A stretch of DNA of 41,177 nt from Pseudomonas sp. RGM2987 (GCF_022952855.1 NZ_JALJDX010000175.1:1-41177), one strand, 5' to 3'. Positions 9,385 to 18,702 are shown, counted from the first letter of the stretch. A program made the numbers and translations. Notes: generated by a model from the letters alone, not told the origin.

Positions 9385-11631
9385 TCACCGCACGCTCGGT
9401 GGCCCGGTGTGCGGCGGGTCGCGCCAGTACCGCCGTTGCCCGGCCTGGGTGTGCGGCGGCTCGAAAGCGCCCAGTTGCAGACGAATGGCGCCCTGCTCGG
9501 CACTGTCATAGATCGCCATGCCCGAGCGGCGATAGCGCGCCATGACCTGCGGATGAGGATGGCCGAACGAGTTGCCATGCCCTCGAGAGATCAGCACCGA
9601 GTGCGGCTTGAGGCGTGACAGCAGGAGCATTGACGAAGAGCTGCGGCTGCCGTGATGTGGCGCAGCCAGCCAGTGGATGGGCACGGCCAGGGGCCCGTCG
9701 AGCAAGGCGCGTTCGGCACGGGCATCAATGTCGCCAGTCAGCAGCAATCGCTCGCCGCCCGCCTCCACCAGCAGCACGCAGGACTTCTGATTGCTTTCCA
9801 GGGCCGCTGACCAGCGCCACAGTTCGAACCTGACGCCATCCCATTCCCAGGTAGTGCCGCTGTCGCATGACGCGGCCTGTAACTCGTCAGGTAATGCGGC
9901 CGGATCTCCGCTGATCACCCGCAGCGTCGGCAGCCCGTTGCGCACGGCCTGGGCACCGCCGGCGTGATCGGCGTCGGCGTGGCTGAGCAGCATCAGGTCC
10001 AGCCCGCGCACCCCAAGCTTGCGCAAGGTTGGCAGTACCACCCGCTCACCGACATCGGCCTCGCCAAACCGCGGCCCTGCGTCGTACAACAACGTGTGTC
10101 GGTGGGTACGCACCAGCACCGCCAGGCCTTGACCCACGTCCAGTTGCCAGACCCGGGCTTGCCCGTGCGGTACGGATTCGCGGGGTGGGAACACCATCAT
10201 CAACAGCATCGGCCATCCAAGTACGCGCAATGGCACGCCCTTGGGCAAGAGCAACAAGCAAGCACCGAGCGTTGCAATGCACCAGGCCCACAACGGCACC
10301 GAAGCCGGGATCCAGGCGGGCATGCGCCCGGCAATCAGCGCCAGCCCCTTGAACAGCAGATCGAGCAAGCCACCGGCGACCCACAACAATCCTTCGCCTA
10401 TCCAGGGTATTGGCAGCAATACCGTGCCGAGCAGTGCCGGTGGCAACACCAACAGGCTGATCCAGGGCACCGCCAGCAGGTTCACCAGCGGCCCGCTGAG
10501 GCTGACCGGCAAGCCCAGGATCAGCAGCAACGGACACAGGCCGATCGCCACCAGCCATTGGGCACGGGTCCAGGTTTGCCACCAACGCCAGGGGCCCAGG
10601 CGCCCGCCAAAGGTGAACATCAGCACCGCGACAGCGGCAAACGACAGCCAGAACCCCGGTCGCAGGCTGGCGAGCGGATCGAAAACCAGCACCCCGTTGA
10701 ATGCCAGCAGCCACGCCCACCAGGGGTCAGGATGTTTGAAGCGCCAGCGCCAGAGCAACACCAGGCCGATCATCGCGCAGGCTCGCCGTACCGGCACCTC
10801 GAACCCGGCGAGCAAGCCGTAGCCCAGGGCGGCGCCGAACGCCAGGGCGCAGGCCCAGGGCAGCCAGGGCAGCCTCGCCGGCCACAGGCCATAACGCGCC
10901 GCTCCCACCACCAACAGGTACACCAGGCCCGCGAGCAGGCCGATGTGTTGCCCGGAAATCACCAGCAAATGCACGGTGCCAGTGTCTTGCAGCAACTGCC
11001 AGTCGTCCCGGCTCAAGCCGGCGCCGTCGCCCAGCACCAAGGCCGCCAACGCACCGGAGCGGCCCTGGGCATCGACCTGCGCCAGCGCCCGACGCACGCC
11101 ATCGCGCCAAGCGCCTTGGGCCGGTTGCAGGCGACGTCCGTCCTTGACCGTACCGGTCGCGCCGATGCCACGGCTCAGCAGCCAGGCCTGATAGTCGAAA
11201 CCGTGCGGGTTCAGCAGTCCGGCCGGCCGCTTGAGCTTGACCGCCAGTCGCCAGCGCTCACCGCTGCTGACCGGCGGGCCACCGAACCAGGCAAGGCGTA
11301 TCAACTTCGGCAGGCGGGTGCGCCGCGATTGTCCATCGGCCAGTTCGAAGCGCACCCCATCGTCACTGTATTGCGGCAAACCGACGACGCGCCCTTCGAC
11401 CCAGCGGGTCTGTCCATCCAACGCGGCAGGCAACCGGCCGTTCAGGGCCAGTTGCGCCGACAGGCAGGCCCAGGCCAACCCCAGCAGGAAAAAACCCAGC
11501 GGGTAGGTTCGAAAGGGCAACACCATCAGCGCCAACACCGGCATGGCAGCCATCAGCCACAGCGGCGGCAACGCCGGTAGAAAAACCGGGGCCAGAAGCC
11601 CCAGTGCAAGCGCGACCAACCCTGTGCGCAT
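9385..11631 (-). CDS. comEC: ComEC/Rec2 family DNA internalisation protein
   Basis: A 748-aa polytopic membrane protein. It has N-terminal membrane segments and a DUF4131-like soluble domain (about 60-170). The competence domain carries the conserved HLLVISGQHIG at 221-231 and many membrane helices to about 480. The C-terminal metallo-beta-lactamase-like domain has HADADH at 551-556, followed by HHGSRSSSS and SFGHPHP. In competent bacteria ComEC carries single-stranded DNA across the inner membrane, and the C-terminal domain is a proposed nuclease. No competence pseudopilus genes are nearby. It is the first gene of the minus-strand envelope operon. Confidence 0.95.
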   Translation of the reverse strand: MRTGLVALALGLLAPVFLPALPPLWLMAAMPVLALMVLPFRTYPLGFFLLGLAWACLSAQLALNGRLPAALDGQTRWVEGRVVGLPQYSDDGVRFELADGQSRRTRLPKLIRLAWFGGPPVSSGERWRLAVKLKRPAGLLNPHGFDYQAWLLSRGIGATGTVKDGRRLQPAQGAWRDGVRRALAQVDAQGRSGALAALVLGDGAGLSRDDWQLLQDTGTVHLLVISGQHIGLLAGLVYLLVVGAARYGLWPARLPWLPWACALAFGAALGYGLLAGFEVPVRRACAMIGLVLLWRWRFKHPDPWWAWLLAFNGVLVFDPLASLRPGFWLSFAAVAVLMFTFGGRLGPWRWWQTWTRAQWLVAIGLCPLLLILGLPVSLSGPLVNLLAVPWISLLVLPPALLGTVLLPIPWIGEGLLWVAGGLLDLLFKGLALIAGRMPAWIPASVPLWAWCIATLGACLLLLPKGVPLRVLGWPMLLMMVFPPRESVPHGQARVWQLDVGQGLAVLVRTHRHTLLYDAGPRFGEADVGERVVLPTLRKLGVRGLDLMLLSHADADHAGGAQAVRNGLPTLRVISGDPAALPDELQAASCDSGTTWEWDGVRFELWRWSAALESNQKSCVLLVEAGGERLLLTGDIDARAERALLDGPLAVPIHWLAAPHHGSRSSSSMLLLSRLKPHSVLISRGHGNSFGHPHPQVMARYRRSGMAIYDSAEQGAIRLQLGAFEPPHTQAGQRRYWRDPPHTGPPSVR

Positions 11632-11774
11632 AACCCGTCCTTGAAAGTCCCCTCTACAGGCTTAGCCGATCTGGGGCACCGTGGACGTTATCAATTGTCA
11701 CAAAGTCTGAATCTGCCGACCGTAGAATCCGGACATACTTGCCGCCTATTGCTTTGAACCGACCGAGAAGCCTT
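11632..11774. promoter_or_regulatory. Divergent promoter region between comEC and the DUF2062 gene
   Basis: 143 bp between two genes that point away from each other, so both promoters should be here. A TTGTCA (around 11695) and a TAGAAT (around 11723) are visible on the plus strand, but their spacing is about 22 bp, too long for a good sigma-70 promoter. I do not assign exact elements. Confidence 0.4.
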
Positions 11775-12290
11775 ATGCCCCGGCGCTTATTCAAACGTTA
11801 CATGCCAGACCCAGAGAGCATTCGGGAACATAAATCCTTACGCTTTCTCGGCACCTTGTTGCACGATCCCAACCTGTGGCACCTCAATCGGCATTCGGTC
11901 GCCCGGGCGATGGCCGTAGGCCTGTTTGCCGCCTTCCTGCCCATCCCCCTACAGATGTTGCTGGCCGCCGCGCTGGCCGTCGCGGTGCGCGGCAACATGC
12001 CGATTGCCGTGAGCCTGGTGTGGCTGACCAATCCGATCACCATGCCGGCGGTGTTCTTCTGCACCTACCAGACCGGCGCCTGGCTGATGGACGTGCCAGC
12101 CCGCACGCTTCCGGACGAGCTGACCTGGGAATGGATCAGCGGCCAGTTGTCCACGCTGTGGCAGCCGTTCCTGCTGGGTTCGGTGGTAACCGGCCTGGTG
12201 CTTGGCGCCCTGGCCTACTTCATCACCATGAGTTACTGGCGCTGGTGGGTGACCCGGCAATGGAAACGGCGCAAGAAAAGCCGGATGTGA
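11775..12290 (+). CDS. DUF2062 domain membrane protein
   Basis: A 171-aa integral membrane protein of the DUF2062 family, function unknown. It has a basic N-terminus (MPRRLFKRYMPDP) and a histidine-containing segment, then about three membrane segments, ending in a strongly basic tail (QWKRRKKSRM). ATG at 11775 follows GAGAAG at a suitable distance. A slightly longer open frame from 11739 lacks a ribosome binding site. It stands alone between the divergent comEC and a terminator. In other pseudomonads a DUF2062 gene also lies beside comEC, a known neighbour relation rather than proof of function. Confidence 0.9.
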   Translation: MPRRLFKRYMPDPESIREHKSLRFLGTLLHDPNLWHLNRHSVARAMAVGLFAAFLPIPLQMLLAAALAVAVRGNMPIAVSLVWLTNPITMPAVFFCTYQTGAWLMDVPARTLPDELTWEWISGQLSTLWQPFLLGSVVTGLVLGALAYFITMSYWRWWVTRQWKRRKKSRM

Positions 12291-12296
12291 GATGCA

Positions 12297-12325
12297 AAAA
12301 GGCCTCCAGTGAATGGAGGCCTTTT
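12297..12325 (+). terminator. Rho-independent terminator after the DUF2062 gene
   Basis: Perfect 8-bp stem GGCCTCCA (12301-12308) and TGGAGGCC (12314-12321) with a five-base loop GTGAA. It is preceded by AAAAA and followed by TTTT. It starts seven bases after the stop codon. Confidence 0.93.
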
Positions 12326-12343
12326 CGTGCTATTGCTGACGCC

Positions 12344-12370
12344 ATCGCGAGCAGGCTCGCTCCCACAGAG
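12344..12370. repeat. REP singlet (class 2)
   Basis: One copy of the GCGAGCAGGCTCGCTCCCAC repeat between the DUF2062 terminator and the first class 1 REPIN. No partner copy is visible nearby. Confidence 0.8.
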
Positions 12371-12387
12371 GGCAGCATCAGGCTGTT

Positions 12388-12517
12388 GTGGCGAGGGAGC
12401 TTGCTCCCGCTCGGCTGCGAAGCAGTCGTAAAGCCCGCTGACGCGGTCGGCCTGGACAGTTGTGCTGTTCAGATTGGGGCGGCTGCGCCACCCAGCGGGA
12501 GCAAGCTCCCTCGCCAC
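12388..12517. repeat. REPIN (class 1 inverted pair)
   Basis: Two inverted copies of the GTGGCGAGGGAGCTTGCTCC repeat enclose a short spacer, so the transcript could fold into one long hairpin. It lies between the terminator of the DUF2062 gene (plus) and the stop of the ABC permease (minus), about 20 bp from the permease stop. Confidence 0.9.
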
Positions 12518-12537
12518 ATTGATTCAGGCCACAGGGT

Positions 12538-13317
12538 TCAGGTACGCATCCCCCGCCCACTGACCAACAACCGCGCACAGCCGATATAAAGCACCACGGT
12601 CGCCACCAGCATGAAGGTAATCGCAATGCTGATCTTGATGTCCGAGACCCCGAGGATGCCGTAGCGGAAGGCGTTGACCATGTGCAGCACCGGGTTGGCC
12701 AGGGACACGGTCTGCCAGAACGGCGGCAGCAGGGAGATCGAATAGAACACCCCGCCCAGGTAGGTCAACGGCGTGAGCACGAAGGTCGGGATGATGGAGA
12801 TGTCATCGAAGTTACGAGCAAACACGGCATTGATGAACCCCAGCAACGAAAAGATCGTGGCCGTCAGCACTACCACCAACACGGTGACGCCCAGGTGATG
12901 CACCTGCAGATGGGTGAAGAACAGCGACAGCAGGGTCACGATCAAGCCCACCGCGAGGCCGCGCAACACACCCCCCAGGGTGTAGCCGATCAGGATCGTG
13001 TGGGGCGATACCGGTGAGACCATCAGCTCTTCGATCGAACGCTGGAACTTACTGCCGAAGAAGCTCGAGACCACGTTGCCGTAGGAGTTGGTGATCACCG
13101 ACATCATGATCAGCCCCGGCACGATGTAGTCCATGTACGTGAAGCCGCCCATGTCGCCGATCTGCCGGCCGATCAGGTTGCCGAAGATCACGAAGTACAG
13201 AACCATGGTGATGGCCGGCGGCAGCAGGGTCTGCGGCCAGATGCGCATGAAGCGCCGCACTTCACGGTAGACGATGGTATTGAGGGCAATCAGGTTGGGG
13301 CGCAGTTCGGAACTCAT
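12538..13317 (-). CDS. ABC-2 type transporter permease (YadH-like)
   Basis: A 259-aa inner-membrane permease of the ABC-2 family with about six membrane segments. An amphipathic N-terminus contains NLIALNTIVYREVRRFMRIW. The family usually exports drugs, polysaccharides or lipids. It overlaps the ATPase gene by ATGA, so the two form a half-transporter pair that should dimerise. The E. coli yadGH pair and the P. aeruginosa pair next to a GST gene have the same build. The substrate is unknown. Confidence 0.93.
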   Translation of the reverse strand: MSSELRPNLIALNTIVYREVRRFMRIWPQTLLPPAITMVLYFVIFGNLIGRQIGDMGGFTYMDYIVPGLIMMSVITNSYGNVVSSFFGSKFQRSIEELMVSPVSPHTILIGYTLGGVLRGLAVGLIVTLLSLFFTHLQVHHLGVTVLVVVLTATIFSLLGFINAVFARNFDDISIIPTFVLTPLTYLGGVFYSISLLPPFWQTVSLANPVLHMVNAFRYGILGVSDIKISIAITFMLVATVVLYIGCARLLVSGRGMRT

Positions 13318-14246
13318 ACCGCCACCTTCGCCAGGTTTTTCTCCACCAGGGACACAAACAACTCCTCGAGGCGATTGGTTTTATTGCGCAGGCTCTGCAC
13401 TTCGATGTTCTGCAATGCCAGCTGGGTGAACAGCCCGGTGATACCGACGGATTTATCCACCTGGACTTCCAGGGTATGGCTGTCCACCAGGCGGGCCGGA
13501 TAGCCGATGATCTGCGGCGCCGCTTTCAGGTCGTGCTTGAGGTCCAGCAGGAAGGTCTCCACATGCAGTTGGCTGAGCAACTGGCGCATGCTGGTGTTCT
13601 CGACGATGGTGCCGTGGTCGATGATGCCGATGTTGCGACACAACTGTTCAGCCTCTTCCAGGTAATGCGTGGTGAGGATGATGGTGATGCCCTTCTGGTT
13701 CAGCTCGGTCAGGAAGGTCCACATCGAACGACGCAACTCGATGTCCACGCCCGCCGTCGGCTCGTCGAGGATCAGCAGCCGCGGTTCATGCACCAGCGCA
13801 CGGGCAATCATCAGTCGCCGCTTCATGCCGCCGGACAGCGAACGGGACGGCACGTCGCGCTTGTCCCACAGCCCCAACTGCGTCAGGTACTGCTCGGCAC
13901 GCTCGTTGGCGACCTTCGGCGGGATGCCGTAGTAACCCGCCTGGGTGACCACAATGTCGAAGGTCTTTTCGAACTGGTTGAAGTTGAATTCCTGGGGCAC
14001 CACGCCGATGCAACGCTTGAGGGCGGCGGGCTGGCGGTCCAGGTCGTGGCCGAAGACATTCACCGTGCCGCTGGTTTTATTCACCAGGGTGGAAAGGATG
14101 CCGATGGTGGTGGATTTGCCGGCACCGTTGGGGCCGAGCAAGGCGAAAAAGTCACCTTCGGCAACGTCCAGATCGATACCACTCAAGGCCTGGAAACCGT
14201 TGCCGTAGGTTTTGGTTAGCTGCCGGATGGACAGAGCGGAACTCAT
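13314..14246 (-). CDS. ABC transporter ATP-binding protein (YadG-like)
   Basis: A 310-aa cytosolic nucleotide-binding subunit. Walker A GPNGAGKS is at residues 38-45, the signature is LSGGMKRRLMIARAL, Walker B is LLILDEPTAGVD, and the switch histidine is in TTHYLEEAEQL. A C-terminal extension of about 80 residues after the core domain is usual for this subfamily. It powers the permease encoded immediately downstream. The 132-bp upstream gap to the GST gene should hold the promoter, but I see no clear elements. The ribosome binding site is weak. Confidence 0.93.
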   Translation of the reverse strand: MSSALSIRQLTKTYGNGFQALSGIDLDVAEGDFFALLGPNGAGKSTTIGILSTLVNKTSGTVNVFGHDLDRQPAALKRCIGVVPQEFNFNQFEKTFDIVVTQAGYYGIPPKVANERAEQYLTQLGLWDKRDVPSRSLSGGMKRRLMIARALVHEPRLLILDEPTAGVDIELRRSMWTFLTELNQKGITIILTTHYLEEAEQLCRNIGIIDHGTIVENTSMRQLLSQLHVETFLLDLKHDLKAAPQIIGYPARLVDSHTLEVQVDKSVGITGLFTQLALQNIEVQSLRNKTNRLEELFVSLVEKNLAKVAV

Positions 14247-14378
14247 ATCGGATTACGCACCAAGAAGGGAAGAAAAAGAGAGATAAGGGCGCGCGGCGAG
14301 CAATACAACCATGGCGCACGAAAGGCATGGTGCGTGGCGTCGCCGCACAAGTACAGTCAAGCGTGTCGATAGTAAGTA

Positions 14379-15002
14379 TTAAGTCAACGCGGTCATGACT
14401 GCCTTGCGGTAGGCCGGACGTTGTTGCAACCGGGCGTACCAGGCCTCTACATGAGGCAATGGGGCGCGTTGGATAGGCATCTCCAACCAGGCATAAATGA
14501 AACAACCCAGGGGGATATCGCCCATGCCGATTTCATTACCCGAGAGATAAGGCTGCCGGCTCAACGCCTGGTCCGCCATGGTCAGCAACTCTTCGCAAAC
14601 CTTGATCGCCTCGTTGATCGCCGCCCAGTCCTGTTGCTCGGCCGGGGTGCGCAAGACACCCCAGAACACCGTGCGAAACGGTGCGGCGAAGGTCGAGGTG
14701 GTCCAGTCCATCCATTTCTCCGCGTTGGCCCGCGCCTGCAGGTCAGCGGGATACCAGGCCGTTCCCGACGCGTGGCGGGCCGCCAGGTAACGCACGATGG
14801 TATTGGACTCCCATAGCACGAAGCCGTCATCTTCGATCATCGGTACCCGGCCGTTAGGGTTTTTCGCCCGGTACTCGAGCGTGTCCACCACACCGAAGGC
14901 GCCGCCCGCATCAACGGCCTCGTAGGCCAGCCCCAGCTCCTCGGCGCACCACAGCGCCTTGCGCACGTTCGATGAATTCTTCCGGCCCCAGATCTTCAAC
15001 AT
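14379..15002 (-). CDS. Glutathione S-transferase family protein
   Basis: A 207-aa cytosolic protein with the N-terminal thioredoxin-like domain and the helical C-terminal domain of glutathione transferases. MLKIWGRKNSSNVRK contains the serine and asparagine expected at the active site. PNGRVPMIEDDGFVLWESN holds the cis-proline and the E-S glutathione-binding pair. ATG at 15002 has GAGGAAG eight bases upstream; the longer frame to 15062 lacks this. It likely conjugates or reduces electrophiles with glutathione; the substrate is not known. It sits upstream of the ABC pair in the same direction with a 132-bp gap. Confidence 0.92.
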   Translation of the reverse strand: MLKIWGRKNSSNVRKALWCAEELGLAYEAVDAGGAFGVVDTLEYRAKNPNGRVPMIEDDGFVLWESNTIVRYLAARHASGTAWYPADLQARANAEKWMDWTTSTFAAPFRTVFWGVLRTPAEQQDWAAINEAIKVCEELLTMADQALSRQPYLSGNEIGMGDIPLGCFIYAWLEMPIQRAPLPHVEAWYARLQQRPAYRKAVMTALT

Positions 15003-15492
15003 CACGGCTTCCTCTATGGATGAAATGCCGCAGCAGCATACGCCGGATCGGGTGCGACTCAAATCGGTCTGCGTGGCGCCGGGTAGCTAAGGGGATTCAG
15101 CTATTGGGATAGTTGTGAACAGCATCAGCATCGGCGAAGTTGGCGCAACCTTGTGGCGAGGGAGCTTGCTCCCGCTCGGTTGCGCAGCAATCGCAAAAAA
15201 GCCGGGGCCGCTGCGCAGCCCAGCGGGAGCAAGCTCCCTCGCCACAAAGCGGGTCTGCGCCAACACAGCTTGAATCCATCCACAGCCCTGCCCCCGCAAC
15301 AACGACATTTCAGCCAAACAATGGCGTTTTCTCACCTTACGGACGAACGATTTCCTACGGCTGTTGCCAACCAGACTGGCGCGATACATCCAGGGTTTCT
15401 CACGACTTCAATCCCATCGCGCCTACCGCCGGCCTTGCAGATGCCGTCTAAGCTCTGAAGGTCGGTTTGCCTTGGTTCACGGAGGATTACAT
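15003..15492. other. Divergent intergenic region between GST and fadE
   Basis: A 490-bp gap between the GST gene (minus) and fadE (plus). It holds a class 1 REPIN at 15153-15245 and the fadE ribosome binding site GGAGGA at 15481-15486. An imperfect CAAAC-N6-GTTTT palindrome near 15315-15330 only loosely resembles fatty-acid regulator sites. Open frames across the REPIN are low-complexity by-products of the repeat. No RNA gene is recognised. Confidence 0.5.
15153..15245. repeat. REPIN (class 1 inverted pair)
   Basis: Inverted class 1 repeats, GTGGCGAGGGAGCTTGCTCC at the left and its complement at the right, 93 bp end to end. It lies upstream of both divergent genes, an unusual place since most REPINs here lie downstream of genes. 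Confidence 0.9.
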
Positions 15493-17940
15493 ATGCTGTT
15501 GTTGTGGATACTGGTCCTGGTCGTCGGGATCGCCTGGCTGGCGCATCGGCGCACCGATCCGCTGCCCGCGCTGGGTATCGTCGCGGTCTACCTGCTGGCC
15601 ATGGGCATTTTCAGCCATGCGCCCGGTGCGCTGATGCTGGTCCTCTGGGTTCTGCTGGCCGCCGTCGCGGCCCCGCTGCTGCTGCCGGACCTGCGTCGAC
15701 GCTACTTCAGTGCGCCGATGTTCGACTGGTTCCAGAAAACCCTGCCACCCATGTCCCAGACCGAGCGCGATGCCATCGACGCCGGTACGGTGTGGTGGGA
15801 CGGCGAACTGTTCAGCGGTCGTCCGGACTGGGACACGCTACTGTCTTACCCCAAGGTGCAACTGACCGAAGAGGAACAGGCATTCCTCGATGGGCCGACT
15901 GAAGAGCTCTGTGCCCTGGTCAGCGACTGGCAGATTGGCCAGGCCATGGACCTGCCGCCCGAAGCCTGGGCGCACATAAAGCAACATGGCTTCTTCGCAC
16001 TGATCATTCCCAAGGAGTATGGCGGCAAGGGCTTCTCTGCCTATGCCCATTCCCAGGTCGCGATGAAACTGGCGACCCGCAGCGGCGACCTCGCCTCCAC
16101 CGTGATGGTCCCCAACTCTCTCGGTCCGGCGGAACTGCTGCTGCACTACGGCACCGACGAACAACGCGACCATTATCTGCCGCGACTGGCCCGCGGCGAT
16201 GACATCCCCTGCTTCGCCCTGACCGGGCCGCTGGCCGGCTCCGATGCCGGGGCGATGCCCGACACCGGCGTCATCTGCAAGGGCGAATGGCAAGGCCGGG
16301 AAACCCTGGGCCTGCGCCTGAACTGGGAAAAGCGCTACATCACCCTCGGCCCGGTCGCCACCCTGCTGGGCCTGGCCTTCAAGGCGTATGACCCGGATCA
16401 TCTGTTGGGCGACGAGGAAGACCTGGGCATCAGCCTCGCCCTGATCCCCACCGACACGCCCGGCGTGCATATCGGCCGTCGCCACCTGCCGCTCGGCGCC
16501 GCGTTCATGAACGGCCCGAACTGGGGCAAGGACGTGTTCATTCCGCTGGATTTCCTCATTGGCGGCCAGGACATGCTCGGCAAGGGCTGGATGATGCTGA
16601 TGAACTGCCTGTCGGTCGGGCGTTCGATCTCCCTGCCGGCGGTGGGCACCGGGGCGGCGAAATTCACCAGCCTGGTGACCGGCCAGTACACCCAGGTACG
16701 CGAACAGTTCAACGTACCGTTGTCCGCCTTCGAAGGCATCCAGGAGGCCATGGCGCGCATCGGTGGCAACGCGTGGATGATGGACGCCGCGCGCATGTTG
16801 ACCGCCAACGCGGTGGACCTGGGGGAAAAACCCTCGGTGCTGTCGGCCATCCTCAAGTATCACCTGACCGAACGCGGCCGCGAGTGCATCAGCCACGCCA
16901 TGGACGTGCATGGCGGCAAGGGCATCATCATGGGCCCGAACAATTATCTGGGGCGCAGTTGGCAAGGTGCACCGATCTTCATCACCGTCGAAGGCGCGAA
17001 CATCCTGTCGCGCAACCTGATGATCTTCGGCCAGGGTGCCATCCGCTGCCATCCATTCGTGCTCAAGGAAATGGCCCTGGCCACCCGCGAGGACAAGGAC
17101 CAGGCCCTGATCGAATTCGACGGTTTGCTACTCAAGCACATCGGCTTTGCCATCAGCAACGCTGCCAGCACCCTGGTGCTCAACCTGGGCCTGGGGCATT
17201 TCGAACGGGCGCCTGGCAACGGGTTGAGCCAAGGCTATTTCCGAGCGCTCAACCGGCAGGCGGCGGCATTCGCCCTGCTGGCGGACCTGAGCATGATGCT
17301 GCTGGGGGGTGAGCTCAAGCGCCGGGAACGGTTGTCGGCGCGCCTGGGCGATGTGCTGAGCAACCTGTACCTGGCCTCCGCCGCGCTCAAGCGTTACCAC
17401 GACCTGGACTCACCGGATCACATGACGCCGCTGTTCACCTGGGCCATGGAAGAAAGCCTGGGCCAGGCCGAGCGAGCGCTGGACGAACTGCTGGCGAACT
17501 TCCCCAACCGTGTACTCGGTTGCCTGTTGCGCGTGGTGGTGTTCCCCTTCGGCCGTCGCCACAAGGGCCCGAGCGACAGATTGGATGCCGAAGTGGCGGC
17601 GGTCATCGGTCGATCCAAAGGTGACCCGACCCTCGAGGAGCTGTTGCAGGGCTGCTATCGTCCGCAATCGGCGGACGATCCGGTGGGTGCGCTCCAACAC
17701 GCCTGCGACCTGCTGGGCGCTGCCCGTCCCTTGCACAAGAAACTGCATGAGGCGTTCAAGCACGGCCAACTCAACCCGGCCCCCGGCGAACCGCTCATCG
17801 ACAGCGCCCTTGAGGCGGGTGTATTGCAGGCGGGCGAAGCCCAGACCCTGCGCGCGGCCGAAGCGGCGCGACGCAAGGTCATTGACGTGGATGACTTCGA
17901 CAAGGAGCAACTGACACCCGCCGAGGCTAAAGTGCGCTGA
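15493..17940 (+). CDS. fadE: Acyl-CoA dehydrogenase FadE
   Basis: An 815-aa FAD-dependent enzyme of the large FadE type, which oxidises acyl-CoA to trans-2-enoyl-CoA in the first step of beta-oxidation. Three hydrophobic segments at about residues 2-17, 26-41 and 45-64 anchor it to the inner membrane, as in E. coli FadE. The dehydrogenase core follows, with PKEYGGKGFSAYAHSQVAMK, ALTGPLAGSDAGA and HGGKGIIMGPNNYLGRSWQG. VEGANILSR carries the glutamate expected at the catalytic base position. A C-terminal DUF1974-like extension of about 250 residues ends the protein. ATG at 15493 follows GGAGGA by six bases; the longer frame to 15364 has no signal and no similarity. Confidence 0.96.
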   Translation: MLLLWILVLVVGIAWLAHRRTDPLPALGIVAVYLLAMGIFSHAPGALMLVLWVLLAAVAAPLLLPDLRRRYFSAPMFDWFQKTLPPMSQTERDAIDAGTVWWDGELFSGRPDWDTLLSYPKVQLTEEEQAFLDGPTEELCALVSDWQIGQAMDLPPEAWAHIKQHGFFALIIPKEYGGKGFSAYAHSQVAMKLATRSGDLASTVMVPNSLGPAELLLHYGTDEQRDHYLPRLARGDDIPCFALTGPLAGSDAGAMPDTGVICKGEWQGRETLGLRLNWEKRYITLGPVATLLGLAFKAYDPDHLLGDEEDLGISLALIPTDTPGVHIGRRHLPLGAAFMNGPNWGKDVFIPLDFLIGGQDMLGKGWMMLMNCLSVGRSISLPAVGTGAAKFTSLVTGQYTQVREQFNVPLSAFEGIQEAMARIGGNAWMMDAARMLTANAVDLGEKPSVLSAILKYHLTERGRECISHAMDVHGGKGIIMGPNNYLGRSWQGAPIFITVEGANILSRNLMIFGQGAIRCHPFVLKEMALATREDKDQALIEFDGLLLKHIGFAISNAASTLVLNLGLGHFERAPGNGLSQGYFRALNRQAAAFALLADLSMMLLGGELKRRERLSARLGDVLSNLYLASAALKRYHDLDSPDHMTPLFTWAMEESLGQAERALDELLANFPNRVLGCLLRVVVFPFGRRHKGPSDRLDAEVAAVIGRSKGDPTLEELLQGCYRPQSADDPVGALQHACDLLGAARPLHKKLHEAFKHGQLNPAPGEPLIDSALEAGVLQAGEAQTLRAAEAARRKVIDVDDFDKEQLTPAEAKVR

Positions 17941-17978
17941 TTGGTGGCGTTTCCCACCCTGTGGCAAGGGTACTTCCT

Positions 17979-18085
17979 GTGGCGAGGGAGCTTGCTCCCG
18001 CTGGGGCGCGTAGCGGCCCCCGGCTTTTGCGGTTGCTGCGCCCGAGGCGTCGGACCGACCGAGCGGGAGCAAGCTCCCTCGCCAC
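17979..18085. repeat. REPIN (class 1 inverted pair)
   Basis: Inverted copies of the class 1 repeat, 107 bp end to end, 38 bp after the fadE stop and upstream of the next plus-strand gene. The spacer has its own short inverted segment. No separate terminator for fadE is visible, so this hairpin may define the 3' end of its message. Confidence 0.9.
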
Positions 18086-18208
18086 ACATTCTCCTTTTAT
18101 CGGGAGCCAACACACATGACTCTCATCAGCCCAATCAGCCCAACCCTATAAAACCGCGCGCAGCCCCCTTATACTCCTGCGCCCGTTTTGCTCTTGAGGA
18201 CTTATCTC

Positions 18209-18616
18209 GTGTCCAATGTCGTTGCCGATCACCTCGTCTTGCTCGACCACTTGCGCAGCATCCTGGTCGCCGTGGGTGAGGCCGAACAGGTTCCCGAAGA
18301 AAGCCATGCCCTGTTCGTGGAGCGTTTCGACGAGTTGCGTGCGCAACTGCCGGTAGACCCTATCGAAAGCCAGTACCTGGGCCAGGACCTGCTGTGCCAG
18401 GTCATCGTCCGTTATCCACAGATCGCCCATCTGGTGCCTCGCGACCTGCTCTGGTATTTCGGCGGCGATTGCCTGCACTACATGCCCGACGAAGAAATTG
18501 CCCTGTACCAGGCCTTGGAGGAGCGTCGCTTCGAAGCCGAACAAAACGACGAGCCCTTCGACTGGAACCAGGAAAAGCAGCTGCTGGCGATGTCGGACCA
18601 GGACAGCAAGCACTGA
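18209..18616 (+). CDS. Small conserved protein of unknown function (FadE neighbour)
   Basis: A 135-aa acidic, soluble protein with no membrane segment or signal peptide, and no known domain that I recognise. It contains LLWYFGGDCLHYMPDEEIALYQ and ends in an acidic helical tail. A gene of this kind follows FadE in other pseudomonads, which suggests a conserved neighbour rather than a local acquisition. I chose the GTG at 18209 because TGAGGA (18195-18200) lies eight bases upstream. The extension to 18188 starts at TTG with no such signal. A strong terminator follows. Function is unknown. Confidence 0.85.
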   Translation: MSNVVADHLVLLDHLRSILVAVGEAEQVPEESHALFVERFDELRAQLPVDPIESQYLGQDLLCQVIVRYPQIAHLVPRDLLWYFGGDCLHYMPDEEIALYQALEERRFEAEQNDEPFDWNQEKQLLAMSDQDSKH

Positions 18617-18633
18617 TTGTCGAAGCGCTGTTC

Positions 18634-18670
18634 AAAAAGCCCGCACGGTTAATCCGGCGGGCTTTTTTTT
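18634..18670 (+). terminator. Rho-independent terminator
   Basis: Stem AGCCCGC (18638-18644) with GCGGGCT (18657-18663), plus an inner CGG/CCG pair. It is flanked by AAAAA on the left and eight T on the right. It ends the fadE-side transcription unit. Confidence 0.93.
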
Positions 18671-18702
18671 GCCAGGTGTCGAAGGGGTCGCTCATGAATC
18701 CG

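Noticed and set aside
9964..11580. Long plus-strand open frame (538 codons) opposite comEC
   Set aside because: It lies wholly antisense to a full-length comEC with all motifs. Its translation is Gln/His/Pro/Arg-rich, a usual by-product of high-GC codon bias.
9385..11631. Natural competence system
   Set aside because: Only comEC is present. It is part of the conserved envelope operon, and no other competence gene is in the window.
12378..12626. Open frames across the REPINs (similar ones at 15087-15389, 21556-21962 and 38882-39077)
   Set aside because: They translate the REP repeats themselves and recur at each REPIN. They are products of the repeat, not genes.
15315..15330. CAAAC-N6-GTTTT as a PsrA-type fatty-acid regulator site upstream of fadE
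   Set aside because: The spacing differs from the known site and the right arm is imperfect, so the match is too weak to claim.
15838..17052. 404-codon minus-strand open frame opposite fadE
   Set aside because: Antisense shadow of fadE with Gln/Gly/His/Arg-rich translation.
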